A program made the translations under genes and the position numbers. The notes under the pieces were generated by a model. It searched no databases. It saw nothing but the letters and a program-made list of their open reading frames with translations, and was not told the DNA's origin. A stretch of 64,000 bases of DNA from NCBI RefSeq assembly GCF_003254625.1, contig NZ_QJRJ01000078.1:248001-312000 (forward strand). Direction: 5' to 3'. The stretch is from Flavobacterium ginsenosidimutans. GTDB taxonomy: Bacteria; Bacteroidota; Bacteroidia; Flavobacteriales; Flavobacteriaceae. This document shows positions 17,957 to 28,300 of this stretch, piece by piece. Every line of letters starts with the position of its first letter. The stretch's first letter is position 1.

Positions 17957-18511
17957 GTGTCGACAAAATACAAAGCAACAACAACTGAGGAAGCATATTT
18001 TATAACTGTAACTGCTGTAGGATGGATAGATATATTTACAAGACTAAATCAGAAAAACATTCTAATAAGTGCTTTAAAGTATTGTCAGGAGAATAAAGGT
18101 TTAGAAATTTATGCCTATTGTATTATGAGCAGCCATATTCATTTGCTCTGCAAAGGAACGAATGGTTTTGTATTATCCGATATTATTAGAGATTTTAAAA
18201 AATTTACATCAAAAAAAATAATACAGACTATAATAGATGAACCTGAAAGCAGAAGAGAATGGATGTTGGAATATTTTCAAAAATCATGTGAACATTTAAA
18301 AAAGAACCAGACTTATAAAGTATGGCAAAATGGCTATCATGCAGAACATATTTACAGCAATAAATTTATCAAGCAAAAAATAGATTACATCCATAACAAT
18401 CCCGTAAAAGATAAAACTGTTAGTTCATCTGAAGATTATTATTTTAGTTCGGCAAGGAATTATTCAGGCTTAGAGAATGATTTAGATGTTGTTTTGTTAG
18501 ATCTGTTTTGA
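17957..18511 (+). CDS. RAYT: REP-associated tyrosine (Y1, HUH) transposase
   Basis: 184 residues from GTG 17957 (MSTKYKATTTEEAYFITVTA). An earlier in-frame GTG at 17912 adds 15 unusual residues and is less likely. The HUH motif is SSHIHLLCK, the catalytic Tyr lies in KQKIDYIHNNPVKDK, and VWQNGYHAEHIYS is the usual central block. This is an IS200/IS605-like Y1 transposase of the RAYT class, a single-copy domesticated type that processes REP hairpins. REP clusters sit on both sides, with no IS-type ends. It is inserted among the immunity-array genes. Confidence 0.88.
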   Translation: MSTKYKATTTEEAYFITVTAVGWIDIFTRLNQKNILISALKYCQENKGLEIYAYCIMSSHIHLLCKGTNGFVLSDIIRDFKKFTSKKIIQTIIDEPESRREWMLEYFQKSCEHLKKNQTYKVWQNGYHAEHIYSNKFIKQKIDYIHNNPVKDKTVSSSEDYYFSSARNYSGLENDLDVVLLDLF

Positions 18512-18571
18512 AAAAAATCTATTCCGTTCTAGAAAACATCAACAACAATTGATTTTTTTTGATTTGCATTG

Positions 18572-18640
18572 TGTCCAATCTTTGCGGGCACGGATTGCAA
18601 ATCCGCGCTAACGATTGAGAGTAAATCTGCGCGATCGGGA
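18572..18640. repeat. REP hairpins downstream of the RAYT gene
   Basis: CCAATCTTTGCGGGCACGG, then ATTGCAAATCCGCGCTAACG and AAATCTGCGCGATCGGG: the REP unit in opposite orientation to the upstream cluster, so the RAYT gene is flanked by inverted REP sets. Confidence 0.78.
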
Positions 18641-18646
18641 AAACCT

Positions 18647-19183
18647 ATGAGAATTTACTTAAATAATTTAATTTCGAAAAATGAAGATGTAATGTACAGT
18701 GTTGATATTTTATTCAAAAAAACGAATGGTACGGATTTTAAACCATCTATTTATTTGGATATTGATGCAATAGTAATTGATAACGTCACAAACAAAATTA
18801 AAACTCCATATAGTGCCAAACTTGATATTGGTAAAACGTTCAAAAGTACAGGGAGTAATAGATATGATGATGCAGAAAAATTAGAATTTTTCAGAAATTT
18901 ACCTGAAAATATAGATGATGCGAAATTATACATTTTAGGCCAAGAAAAAAAAGTATGGAAAGATGTATCTAAACCACATGATATGAATCAAATATCTTTT
19001 ATAGAAATAAAATATCTTGATAAATTTGGTAAATCAAAGACAATGTCATTATCAGATTTCAAACAAAAATTAAAATCAACTCCTTATTCTAGAAATGATT
19101 TTACAGAAATAAACCCTTCTACATTCAATACGACAAAAGAGGAACTATATAAAAGCCTATACAACAGAATAATAACAGATTAA
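18647..19183 (+). CDS. Hypothetical 178-residue protein, possible orphan toxin part or immunity protein
   Basis: I start it at ATG 18647 (MRIYLNNLISKNEDVMYSVD); a longer frame back to 18569 is translated REP sequence. Soluble, rich in Lys, Asp and Ile, with a beta-rich first half (SVDILFKKTNGTDFKPSIYL) and a helical end (TTKEELYKSLYNRIITD). No family recognised. It lies just past the REP cluster, so it could have lost its original 5' end. Membership of the toxin/immunity array is inferred from position and AT-rich composition. Confidence 0.5.
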   Translation: MRIYLNNLISKNEDVMYSVDILFKKTNGTDFKPSIYLDIDAIVIDNVTNKIKTPYSAKLDIGKTFKSTGSNRYDDAEKLEFFRNLPENIDDAKLYILGQEKKVWKDVSKPHDMNQISFIEIKYLDKFGKSKTMSLSDFKQKLKSTPYSRNDFTEINPSTFNTTKEELYKSLYNRIITD

Positions 19184-19198
19184 AACGATAAAAAAATT

Positions 19199-19693
19199 AT
19201 GGCATTAGATATTAGATACATTATTGGAAATACAGATACTTATTTTAGAAGAGATGAATTAAATGTTTTATTGTTTTATGCAAAGAATATAAATTTTAAT
19301 TTAGGAGCGAAACTTTATTTTTTATTAGAAAAAGAAACAGTTTTTAGATTAAACAATCATATTAGTATAGGTAATTTAAACTCTTTTGATGATATGCCAG
19401 CACATTTTGATATAAGTCACATTCAAGAAAGTATTCAATTTATTACGAATCAAATTATACCTTCATTACAAAATGAATCATTAAGTATGTGGAAGAAATA
19501 TGGTGGATTCGATAGTTTAAAAATTGAAGTTAATAACGGAAATAGAAATAATTGGACTTCAAATTTAAGTGTTGACCATGAATATGTCCCTGAGGATATA
19601 GATTACTATATTGATATGGCAGTAGAAATAAAAGAACTTTTACAGGAATCTTTAAATCAAAATACTCCAATTATGGTAGTTTATGAAGATTAA
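19199..19693 (+). CDS. Hypothetical 164-residue protein, immunity candidate
   Basis: Starts MALDIRYIIGNTDTYFRRDE, 15 bases after the preceding gene. Soluble and acidic, helical ending (IDMAVEIKELLQESLNQNTP then MVVYED). No signal peptide, membrane segment or catalytic motif. Size, acidity and place in a run of AT-rich orphan genes after a toxin fit an immunity protein. A REP cluster and terminator follow at once, so it closes the array. Confidence 0.52.
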   Translation: MALDIRYIIGNTDTYFRRDELNVLLFYAKNINFNLGAKLYFLLEKETVFRLNNHISIGNLNSFDDMPAHFDISHIQESIQFITNQIIPSLQNESLSMWKKYGGFDSLKIEVNNGNRNNWTSNLSVDHEYVPEDIDYYIDMAVEIKELLQESLNQNTPIMVVYED

Positions 19694-19697
19694 TTTT

Positions 19698-19822
19698 AAC
19701 CCGATCGCACAGATTTGCTCCGCAACGATATCCCGATCGCGCGGATTTATCTCAGCAACGATCGCGCGAATTTGCAATCCGTGCCCGCAAAGATTGATTT
19801 GATCTCTTCGCTGGCACGATCG
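19698..19822. repeat. Third REP cluster
   Basis: Copies such as GATCGCGCGGATTTATCTCAG and GCGAATTTGCAATCCGTGCC followed by CGCAAAGATTG, the same unit as around the RAYT gene more than 1 kb away. A later GGCACGATCGTCCCACTCGTG piece may be a decayed copy. Confidence 0.72.
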
Positions 19823-19848
19823 TCCCACTCGTGAACGTAAAATAAAAC

Positions 19849-19882
19849 AACAACTCAAAGACAAAAATCTTTGAGTTGTTTT
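19849..19882 (+). terminator. Rho-independent terminator closing the toxin/immunity array
   Basis: AACAACTCAAAG (19849-19860), an 8-base loop, CTTTGAGTTGTT (19869-19880), then more T: a perfect 12-bp stem. It separates the toxin/immunity block from the fibre gene. Confidence 0.85.
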
Positions 19883-20015
19883 AAAATCAAAAGAGAAAAT
19901 CAAATCTCTTAAACTCCAAAAAATTACATTTTAAAAAACTCAGGAAACTTAAAACCATAAGTTTCCCTAATCTATTATTGGCTATATCGAAGCCAGTACA
20001 CAAACCTATTTCTTT

Positions 20016-20035
20016 ATTTTACAGCTCTGTAAAAT
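20016..20035. promoter_or_regulatory. Shared module dyad, copy 2
   Basis: ATTTTACAGCTCTGTAAAAT, the best inverted repeat of the three (8-bp arms, 4-base centre). It lies 176 bases before the fibre-like gene. Confidence 0.58.
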
Positions 20036-20210
20036 AAAACCCTATTGTGACGCCACTAACACAATTTTTAAACATTCAGGATTACTTGCAATCATCCAAA
20101 ATCAACAACTGTTTGTAAGTACTACATATATCTGAATGAATTACGGTAATCCCCTATAAGCCCGATTAAAAGCCTGTAAATTATTAAAAACCCGTAAAAA
20201 TTAATTAAAA

Positions 20211-21941
20211 ATGAGTACAAATCACAACAGAATCAGAGTGGCGGACTTAGAAAAAAATCAGCCAAACAAAATTTTAAAAACAAATCAGAATGGTGAATTA
20301 GAGTTTAGTGATGTAAACAATCTTCAAGCCGAAAGTTATAATGCCTTAGATTGTACAACAGAAGGAAAATCTTTAGATGCTAGACAAGGGAAAGTCTTAA
20401 AGGATATGATTGATAACAACATTAGTAATCTTGCTTCCAAGGAAGACATTTCAAATAAATCAACAAGCATTAGCACTGATTCTTCAAGCAAAACAAAATA
20501 TCCAAGCGTAAAGGCAGTATTTGACTGGGTACTTGAAAATTTTAGATTAAAGGGACAAAACATAACACAAGCAACAAATGCTACCTATACTTTACAGCTT
20601 AACGATATAAATGAGACCATAGTATTTAATTCTGATCTTCCATTTACTTTTATAATTCCTACTCAAGAAAATGTTGAGTTTAAAACAGGACATACTGTTA
20701 GATTTATTCAAACAGGCAACGGAACAGTCACTGTTGCTGGCGAAGGAATAAACTTTATTAGCAATCAGTCTCTTACTTCTATGAAAGGAGAAACAAGAAC
20801 ATTGACTAGAATTTATAAAGATGCATGGTCAGTTGAAGGTCAAGTAAGTTTTGAAAAAGATATAAAATTAAAAAGCTACCCTTCAATAAGAAATGATGGA
20901 AAATTATCTACAAACAAAGTTTTAAGTACTGATGAAAATGGGAACTTGAAACTTTATACAATAGATGTTTCAGGTAATGATATAAATGCCTCTTTAATCA
21001 ACAATTTAGTTACAGGAGGAACAGATAAGGCTCTAACAGCCGAAATGGGAAAAACTTTAGAAAATACAAAACTCACAGCATCAATTGCAAGTGATTCTGA
21101 AACGCAAAGTACCACATCAGTTGCAGAGGACAACAAAGTTGTAAGTCGTTCTAAGCTTTTCAATTGGTGGCAGTGGGTTAAGTCTCAAACACAAACAATT
21201 TCTGGAGCTTGGAATTTTACTAATAAAGTTACATTTGCCGCCGGAACAATTGCAACCCCTCCTTTAATTATACCTAAGGGAACATTAACTACCACTCCTG
21301 TCAATGGTGCGATAGAAAGTGACGATGCTGGTATATATTACTGTTTAAAAGGTATTCGACGTAATTTAATAACAGAATATATAATCAACTATTATGATAT
21401 AAATTCTTTACCAGTTTATATCTGGGGAAATGGTTCTATCGGCAAACAAACGACGATAACAAATATTGTTAGCAATCAAAAACTGTTCAACAATGGTAAT
21501 TTACAAAAAGATGTTTATGAAATATCTCTTTTGGCGGTTCAAAGTCGTTGGCATTCTGAAGTAACCAATGCAAAAATTGAACTTCAAATTAATATTTCAA
21601 ATTCTTCACAACCATCAACCTGGTATACTATTTCAAGTTTTGAAGAATCAGTATCAAACTTGCCTAATGGAGGAATTCCATTCTCTGTAAATCATAAATC
21701 TACAATCGCGGTTCAGGTATTTAGAGACAAACATATTTATATAACTGGTCTTAAAAGTAGTTACTCAAGCGAATCTTCGTCACGATCTAGAACAGAAAAT
21801 TTAAAATTAGCCATTGATGATCTATTAAAACAAGATATGTTAGTTTCTTTTAGAATATTAACAACTTTGGATATTAATTCGAACGCTACCTATCAAATCT
21901 TTAATACTGATTATAGCTTATTTCAGCTTATTAGAAAATAG
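20211..21941 (+). CDS. Phage-fibre-like protein 1 (MSTNHNRI family)
   Basis: 576 residues, no signal peptide. The first ~30 residues (MSTNHNRIRVADLEKNQPNK) are nearly the same in the proteins at 38902 and 40962, so they are likely a common attachment tag. Then come tail-fibre repeats (KSLDARQGKVLKDMIDN, later TDKALTAEMGKTLENTK) and a beta domain near 125-220 (TLQLNDINETIVFNSD to KGETRTLTRIYKDAW) that recurs in the 38902 protein. The C-terminal ~200 residues are unique and probably bind the target. Shares the tag but sits 17 kb from its relatives, under its own dyad-bearing leader. Confidence 0.72.
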   Translation: MSTNHNRIRVADLEKNQPNKILKTNQNGELEFSDVNNLQAESYNALDCTTEGKSLDARQGKVLKDMIDNNISNLASKEDISNKSTSISTDSSSKTKYPSVKAVFDWVLENFRLKGQNITQATNATYTLQLNDINETIVFNSDLPFTFIIPTQENVEFKTGHTVRFIQTGNGTVTVAGEGINFISNQSLTSMKGETRTLTRIYKDAWSVEGQVSFEKDIKLKSYPSIRNDGKLSTNKVLSTDENGNLKLYTIDVSGNDINASLINNLVTGGTDKALTAEMGKTLENTKLTASIASDSETQSTTSVAEDNKVVSRSKLFNWWQWVKSQTQTISGAWNFTNKVTFAAGTIATPPLIIPKGTLTTTPVNGAIESDDAGIYYCLKGIRRNLITEYIINYYDINSLPVYIWGNGSIGKQTTITNIVSNQKLFNNGNLQKDVYEISLLAVQSRWHSEVTNAKIELQINISNSSQPSTWYTISSFEESVSNLPNGGIPFSVNHKSTIAVQVFRDKHIYITGLKSSYSSESSSRSRTENLKLAIDDLLKQDMLVSFRILTTLDINSNATYQIFNTDYSLFQLIRK

Positions 21942-22374
21942 TACATCTACAATTAAGATAATTATATAATTACAATAAACCAATTTAAGAAAAACATTTA
22001 AATCAATATTCCTTTACTTCTAATAACAGTTCTTTATAGTTTATTTATCACGTCTCCCAAAGTGATATCTTGATATCATCCACTCTCTTTACAACCCTGT
22101 AAAGCCCCAGAACACCCATGTTAAACCACTAAGCAGCTCTTTTTTAAGCTCCTTTTTTAGGCTCATCTTTACACTGTCAGAAGAAAAAAAGAGAATAAAA
22201 ACCTCTTAAAAAACACAGTCTTTTGAAAAAATACTAGGCGAATAAATTGTTCAAACTGCTTAGAAAAATCCCTAAAAAAAAAATATGCATTTACACCCCA
22301 AGATTGGTTTGATCTAACTACAATTTAATCATTCTGAATACGAACAAAATTAAAGTCAAAAACAAAATTAGAAT
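21942..22374. other. Leader of the giant-protein operon
   Basis: 433 bases without a gene. A GTGATATC/GATATCAT partial inverted repeat lies near 22060-22080, the shared dyad at 22087-22104, and after it a TTTTTTAGGCTCATCTTTACA stretch that resembles the matching part of the lysis leader (TTTTTTTAGGGC ... ATCTTTGCA). So similarity between leaders extends beyond the dyad. Confidence 0.55.
22087..22104. promoter_or_regulatory. Shared module dyad, copy 3
   Basis: CTTTACAACCCTGTAAAG, followed by CCCCAGAACAC, which parallels CCCTAGAATAC after copy 1. Ends 271 bases before the giant gene. Confidence 0.57.
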
Positions 22375-25300
22375 ATGCCAACTAATCCAATTCCTGCGGT
22401 TCCAATTCCTACAGCGAGATATTATCCGAGATTATCCGAGGTAATTACTGTAGACGATTTACCAGAATTCTTATCGTTTGTCGAAGATGGTTTGAATTCC
22501 ATTTTTGATAAAATTCATTACAAAAATTTACAATATTCAAAAGGATATCGTGGTGATTCTGCCTTTTATAGTCTTGATATTGTATCAAGCAAAAAACTGG
22601 CGCTGCCTCTGCCTTTTGGTCTAGGTTTGGTTCTTAATCCAGATCTAAAAGACAATGATTCTTCTATATCATCATTTCCCATTACGTTAGAATATCAGTG
22701 GGAAATTCTGGCTTTCTTAAAAACATTCAGCTCCAGCAGTTTCTCCTTTTCTATGGAGGACTTTTATACGGTGGGTCTTCAGGTTTTCCGCATCAGCGAA
22801 GAACAAGTTGTAGCTCATATAATGAATATTTTTGTTGAAGCCGAAGAAGGAAAAACAAAATACGAACAGCTTTTAGAAGATATTAATGCGCTTCAAAATA
22901 CTGATCTGGAGTTTCCAACTGGTGTAGAACAATCCATTGGCGGTATTATTGACCTAATCAACAATAGTACTGTAATTACAAAATCGATTCCGCTATTATT
23001 ATTCGGAACTTATATCGCTAGAGAAGGTTTTAGTTTAGACGAAATCAAGCAAAAATTGCAAGATTTCTACAACATTGTAGCTCCAGATGGAATCGAAGCT
23101 CACATTAAAAGAATTATTACTCCAAAAGCAAAAGCAACCTTAGCTTTAAGCGCCGGAATTGAGTTTCCAAGAAACATCTTAAAACCTGTCGAATCTGATG
23201 GTTCTGATTATGGTACTGGAACTGAAAAATCGATGTTCGTATTTGCTCAGGCACAATTGTATGCTGATACCGAAGAAGGCATTGGCTATCAATTAGAAAT
23301 GGGAGGATCACTCAAACCATCAGATTATGCCATGATTGGCAATACCGGTTTACTTCTTCAATTAGACACTTTAAAAGTCGATTTAAGCAAGAAAACCAAT
23401 ATCTCAGAAGCTGATGTTGACGGACGCCCAAATGATTTCGTTGGAGTTTATGCTCGTGCTGTTTCAGTAACTCTTCCTTCAAAATGGTTTAATAAAGTTC
23501 CTGAAACTCCAGGAAGCACAACTCCAACACTACAAATTGGTGCTTCAGATTTGTTAATTGGTACTGGCGGACTTTCTGGAAATATTTATCTGGAAACAGT
23601 TCCAAGTACAAATGGTACTTTTAATTATTTCAACGACAAATTCAATTTTAATTACCCAATCACCATGTTCGAAAAGGACGAAAATGGTGTGGCCAATAAA
23701 AAAGAAATTGCTGATTACCAGTCTTTACTTGTCTTTTTACAAGAATTGAATAGTAAAAATCTACCGTATGCATTTGATTATCCTTTATCGTTAACAACTA
23801 TTAATGATTCTACAATTTATGTTTTTACTGATGCTAAAGATTATCAAAACTTCCTAGCAGAACTCTATGACAATACGCTTTGGAAAACTATTGGGTCTGA
23901 GAAAAAAGGGTTCAAAGTAGGATTCAATAAATTTGATATTACTTTCAAACAAAATAAAGTTACCAGCTCTAACATCAAAGGCGCATTAGAAATTCCTAAA
24001 CTTAAAGAAAAAAATGGAGATCCATTAAAAGTTAATCTTGAAGGTCACTTATATGATGATGGAGATTTTAACCTTACTGCTTCATTCCCAAAAGATAATA
24101 AACCACAGGCAAATCTTTTTGACCTAGTAAATATTGATTTCCACAGTTTCGAACTTGGTAAACAAGATGAAGATTACTATTTAGGAACGTCTTGTTATGT
24201 TTCTTTTCCTGAAGAAACTTTAATGGGAAGTTTATTAAAAGGAAAAGGATTTGAGGTTGAAAAACTGCGTGTATACAGCGATGGAAATATTGAAGTTGAG
24301 GGAGGATCTATTCCTATTCCAATCAGTCTTTCTGTCAATTTAGGTCCAGTTCAAATGGCGGTTACGAACATCAACTTTGGTTCAACCCAAATTAACGGCC
24401 GTAAATATAATTTCTGGGGATTTGATGGCGCAATCAGTATTAATCCGCTTGGAGTTGATGCCCGTGGCGAAGGAGTTAAATTTTATTACTCTACAGATGG
24501 AGGTCCAAAAGATTCTTTTTTAAGAATCCAAACTATCGAAGTCGATTTAATTATTCCAGGAACTGCTACAGAAGCTTCGGCTATGGCAATTATCAATGGT
24601 ATGATTTCGCTTCCTGAACCAGGAAAATCTAAGGAATTTATTGGTGAAGTTGGCTTAAAACTGCCAAAAGCAAAAATTTCAGGAAGTGTCGGCATGCGTT
24701 TTATGCCTAAATATCCTGCCTTCTTAATTGACGCAAGTATTGAACTTCCCGTTCCTATTCCGCTTGGATTCTTGGCTATTAATGCCTTTAGAGGTTTATT
24801 AGGGTTTAGATATGTCGCCACCAAGGAAGCTGTAGGATTAACAAAAGACGATTCATGGTATAAATATTACAAACATCCGAAACCAGGTATCAATATTAAA
24901 AAATTCAGTGGACCGCCAGACTCTATGCAGTACAATTCTCCATTTTCTATTGGAGCTGGAGCCACTTTTGGAACAGTTGCAGATGGTGGGCATGTATTGT
25001 CGTTGAGAGCCATGCTTTTATTGTCTCTGCCTACTCTATTTTATATTGAGGCTGGACTGAATGTTATTTCTTCAAGATTAGGATTAATTGAAGATGATCC
25101 AAGCAATCCGCCATTCTTTGCCATGGTTGCTTTTGGAGATGATTCCTTAGAACTAGCCGCTGGGGCTGATTTCAGTATTCCTAAAGATGGTGGTCAGATA
25201 TTTAGACTCACTGCATTATTAGAAGCTGGTTTTTTCTTTAAAAATCAGAAACCTTGGTATGTTAATTTCGGAACAAAAGAGAAACCAATCGAAGCTGAAG

Positions 25301-28300
25301 TTTTAACCTTATTTAAAGCAAAAGCTTTCATTATGCTTTCTGCTCAGGGAATTGAAGCTGGAGCTCGATTAGATTTTAAACTCGATAAAAGTTTTGGACC
25401 AGCCAAAGTCAAATTATGGGCTTATCTAGAAATGGGAGGAAAAATATCGTTCAAACGTCCTCAAATGGGTGGTTATATTACTGCCGGTGGAGGAATTCAA
25501 ATTAAGCTTTGGATCATTAATGTAGAAATTGCGTTAGATACCATATTCTCTGTCGAATCATTTAAACCTTTCTTAATTTATGCTAGACTAGACTTAAGTG
25601 TAAAAATAAAAATTGGTTTTGTGAGAGTTCGTAAAAAATTCTCTGTTGAACTGCAATGGGATCTTAACCGAATTATTGACCGTACACCTTACAGTCCGCT
25701 TCCAAAAGGAACTGTTGGAGATGGCGAAGATGATAGAACTTTAGAAAATGTTAAAGGAGTTCATATGTTAACCAATCAGGCATTTGCTTTGGATTATTTC
25801 AAATCTGCTGGAGAAAAAAATTATGAAAGCAAAAAACTTTATCCAGACGGTACGCCAAGACCTGAGTTTATTACGTCAGTAATTCCTTTAGATACTTATA
25901 TCGACATTAAAACGGCTAAAGGATTAGTGCCTAGTACTGAATTAGCCAAAAAAGTTGGCGGATATACGGCTGAGGCCAAAAACTATACTGATTTAATGCC
26001 TCCTGAAGCGACATCTAAAGCCGGAAGACCAATACGTCAAGTTAAGCATGAATACGGAATCAAATCGATCAATTTGAAATCTTGGAATGGCTCTGAATGG
26101 GTAGATTATAATCCTTTTGAAGCAGTCGTAAAAGATACTGAAAGAAATGAGGAATTAAAGAAATTACCTTGGGCACATTGGCAAAAAGCAATTGACCAGT
26201 ATGACTCTATTCGAGTATTAGCGACAAATCCGTTCTCATTTTTAAGTGCGGCAGAACCAGGATGGCATGTTCCTGAACAATTGGGAATTACGTCTACAAA
26301 ATTGTTCTGTGCTTCAACAGAAATTGAGAAACAGCACATGGATTTCCTTAACAAACAAATTGGGAAACGCTATTATGTGCCAATGCAGTACGAAGCCGAT
26401 AAAATTAATGGATTGTTTTTTAGACTTGTCGGAGAACTTCCTCTAATTGTTGGCAACTACACTATGGAAGGCGGAGATTTTATGAGTATTACTGCTGATC
26501 AGAATAATTTTGGATACAGTAGATCTTTATCATTTAAAAATGAAAACGAATTAGAAATTATTTTCCCTGAATCAGCAATTGATCCAGAATTAAGACTTAC
26601 AACTCAAGCAAAAGAAGTAAAAATTACAGCTTATACTGCTACATTTAATGATGGTGACAAATTAGTATCATACATGCCTGTAGGTTTTAGCAAAACTAAG
26701 ACGGGCGTATTTTCTGCAGAACAAACTTATTCGAAAGCAGAATTTTCAAATGCTATAACCTTATACACTGAAGAAATTGATGGGCAAAAGAAAAAGATAG
26801 ATAAAATTCTAATTACTCCAGTTTCAGCAAATGCAAAACGTATTAGAGAAATTAGAAATGAGATTGCTGCTTTATTTGGTAATATTTATGATGAGCGAAC
26901 AGGAGAAACAGAAATTACACTAACAGATCCTATAAAAATTACCAAATACAATTCGTTAATGACTGAATTGACAAATCTGAAATTGGATGCTGGTAATGAA
27001 AATCCTAATGCTGAAAGCAATCCAAATGCATTGACTTTTACTCATTATTATAGCTATAATGGAAGAGCTTTATACGATTTTGATCAGGTAATTAAATTTA
27101 ATGATTCGTATGTGATTACGTTCCATCCAAAAGAGAATCCTAAAACTACTATTCTATTACATGTCAATTCTGATGGTGCTATTATTAGAGAACGTTTAAT
27201 TAATGGAATTGTAACTTCTCTACAGCTTGTAAATGGTAATTTAATTTTAACTCAAGCTCTGAATGCAGAACAATGCAAAGGAATTGGAGAAGCAACAATC
27301 GATCTTGATTTTATTGTAGGATGCCTCTCTCCTATTGCTGCAACTGCAATTGTTGAAATGGATGAAGAATTAAATCCGATTTTAGGAACGCAATATTTGA
27401 ATACTTATTCTTTAGGATTTAACAAAATATTGCCATTAGCAAATAATGATCTTCTTTGGATTAATACATTGTCTAATGAAACTCAAATCAGCTGGATTAA
27501 AGGAAGCGACAGAACTGTGGTTTATCGTTCTAAAGTTAACTCAGAAGTAATCAAAGTTCTTCAGCATAATGAGAATGAATTTAGTTTGATTACCAAGGAT
27601 AAAAAAGTTATCCGTTTAAATGTCAACAATGTATCGAAAGTAATTACAGTAACAGATACAAAAGCAATTTCTACAACTGAAGTAGTTGAAATTGTCGATG
27701 CCATAATTGCGAATAATAAAACATTGCTTTCGGTTAAATTATCAAATGGCAAATTTGCTTTGGCGCAAATTGACGGAAATGCTCTTACATTAGTAAAAAA
27801 TGACAACATTTTTGATTCGGCAATTTATTTATCTAATCAAACATTAAATGATCATTCGGTTGTAGCTTACAATACACATTATTTGTTTGTATTGAATGAG
27901 ACTTTAACCCAAGCAAGATTAATTAAAAGAGAAACAAATGTTACGGATGCTTCAATCATTCATATCCAAAATGAACCGTCTGTAAATGAAATTTTGATGC
28001 TTTCTAGCAAACCAAAAGAAAAAGGCGTTTATTTTTCATTGTTTAGCGATGCGTTTAATAATTGTTCTTTACATCCTGCCGAACAAATTTCTGTAACTGC
28101 TTCGACAACTGCTTTAACAAGCGGAAGTGTCAATTATACTACAATGGATTTAATTAGCGGTTTAGATTTTAGAAGAAGCATTAAAAATTCGAACATAATT
28201 ACAACTGATGCTGTTATTTGTTCAAGTCTAGTAAATACTGAAGATCCAGAACTTGATTACACTACTTATATTCAGAGAGTAGATTGGTTTAGCAAAGAAG

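Larger units (their letters stand above)
19694..20210. other. Gap with REPs, terminator and shared dyad
   Basis: 517 bases without a gene: REP copies to about 19822, a strong terminator at 19849-19882, a plain AT-rich stretch, the shared dyad at 20016-20035, then about 175 bases of leader to the fibre-like gene, including a CTTGCAATCAT stretch also found in the lysis leader. Confidence 0.6.

Noticed and set aside
19652..19903. Minus-strand open frame through the third REP cluster
   Set aside because: Same reason: coding look comes from repeated REP DNA.
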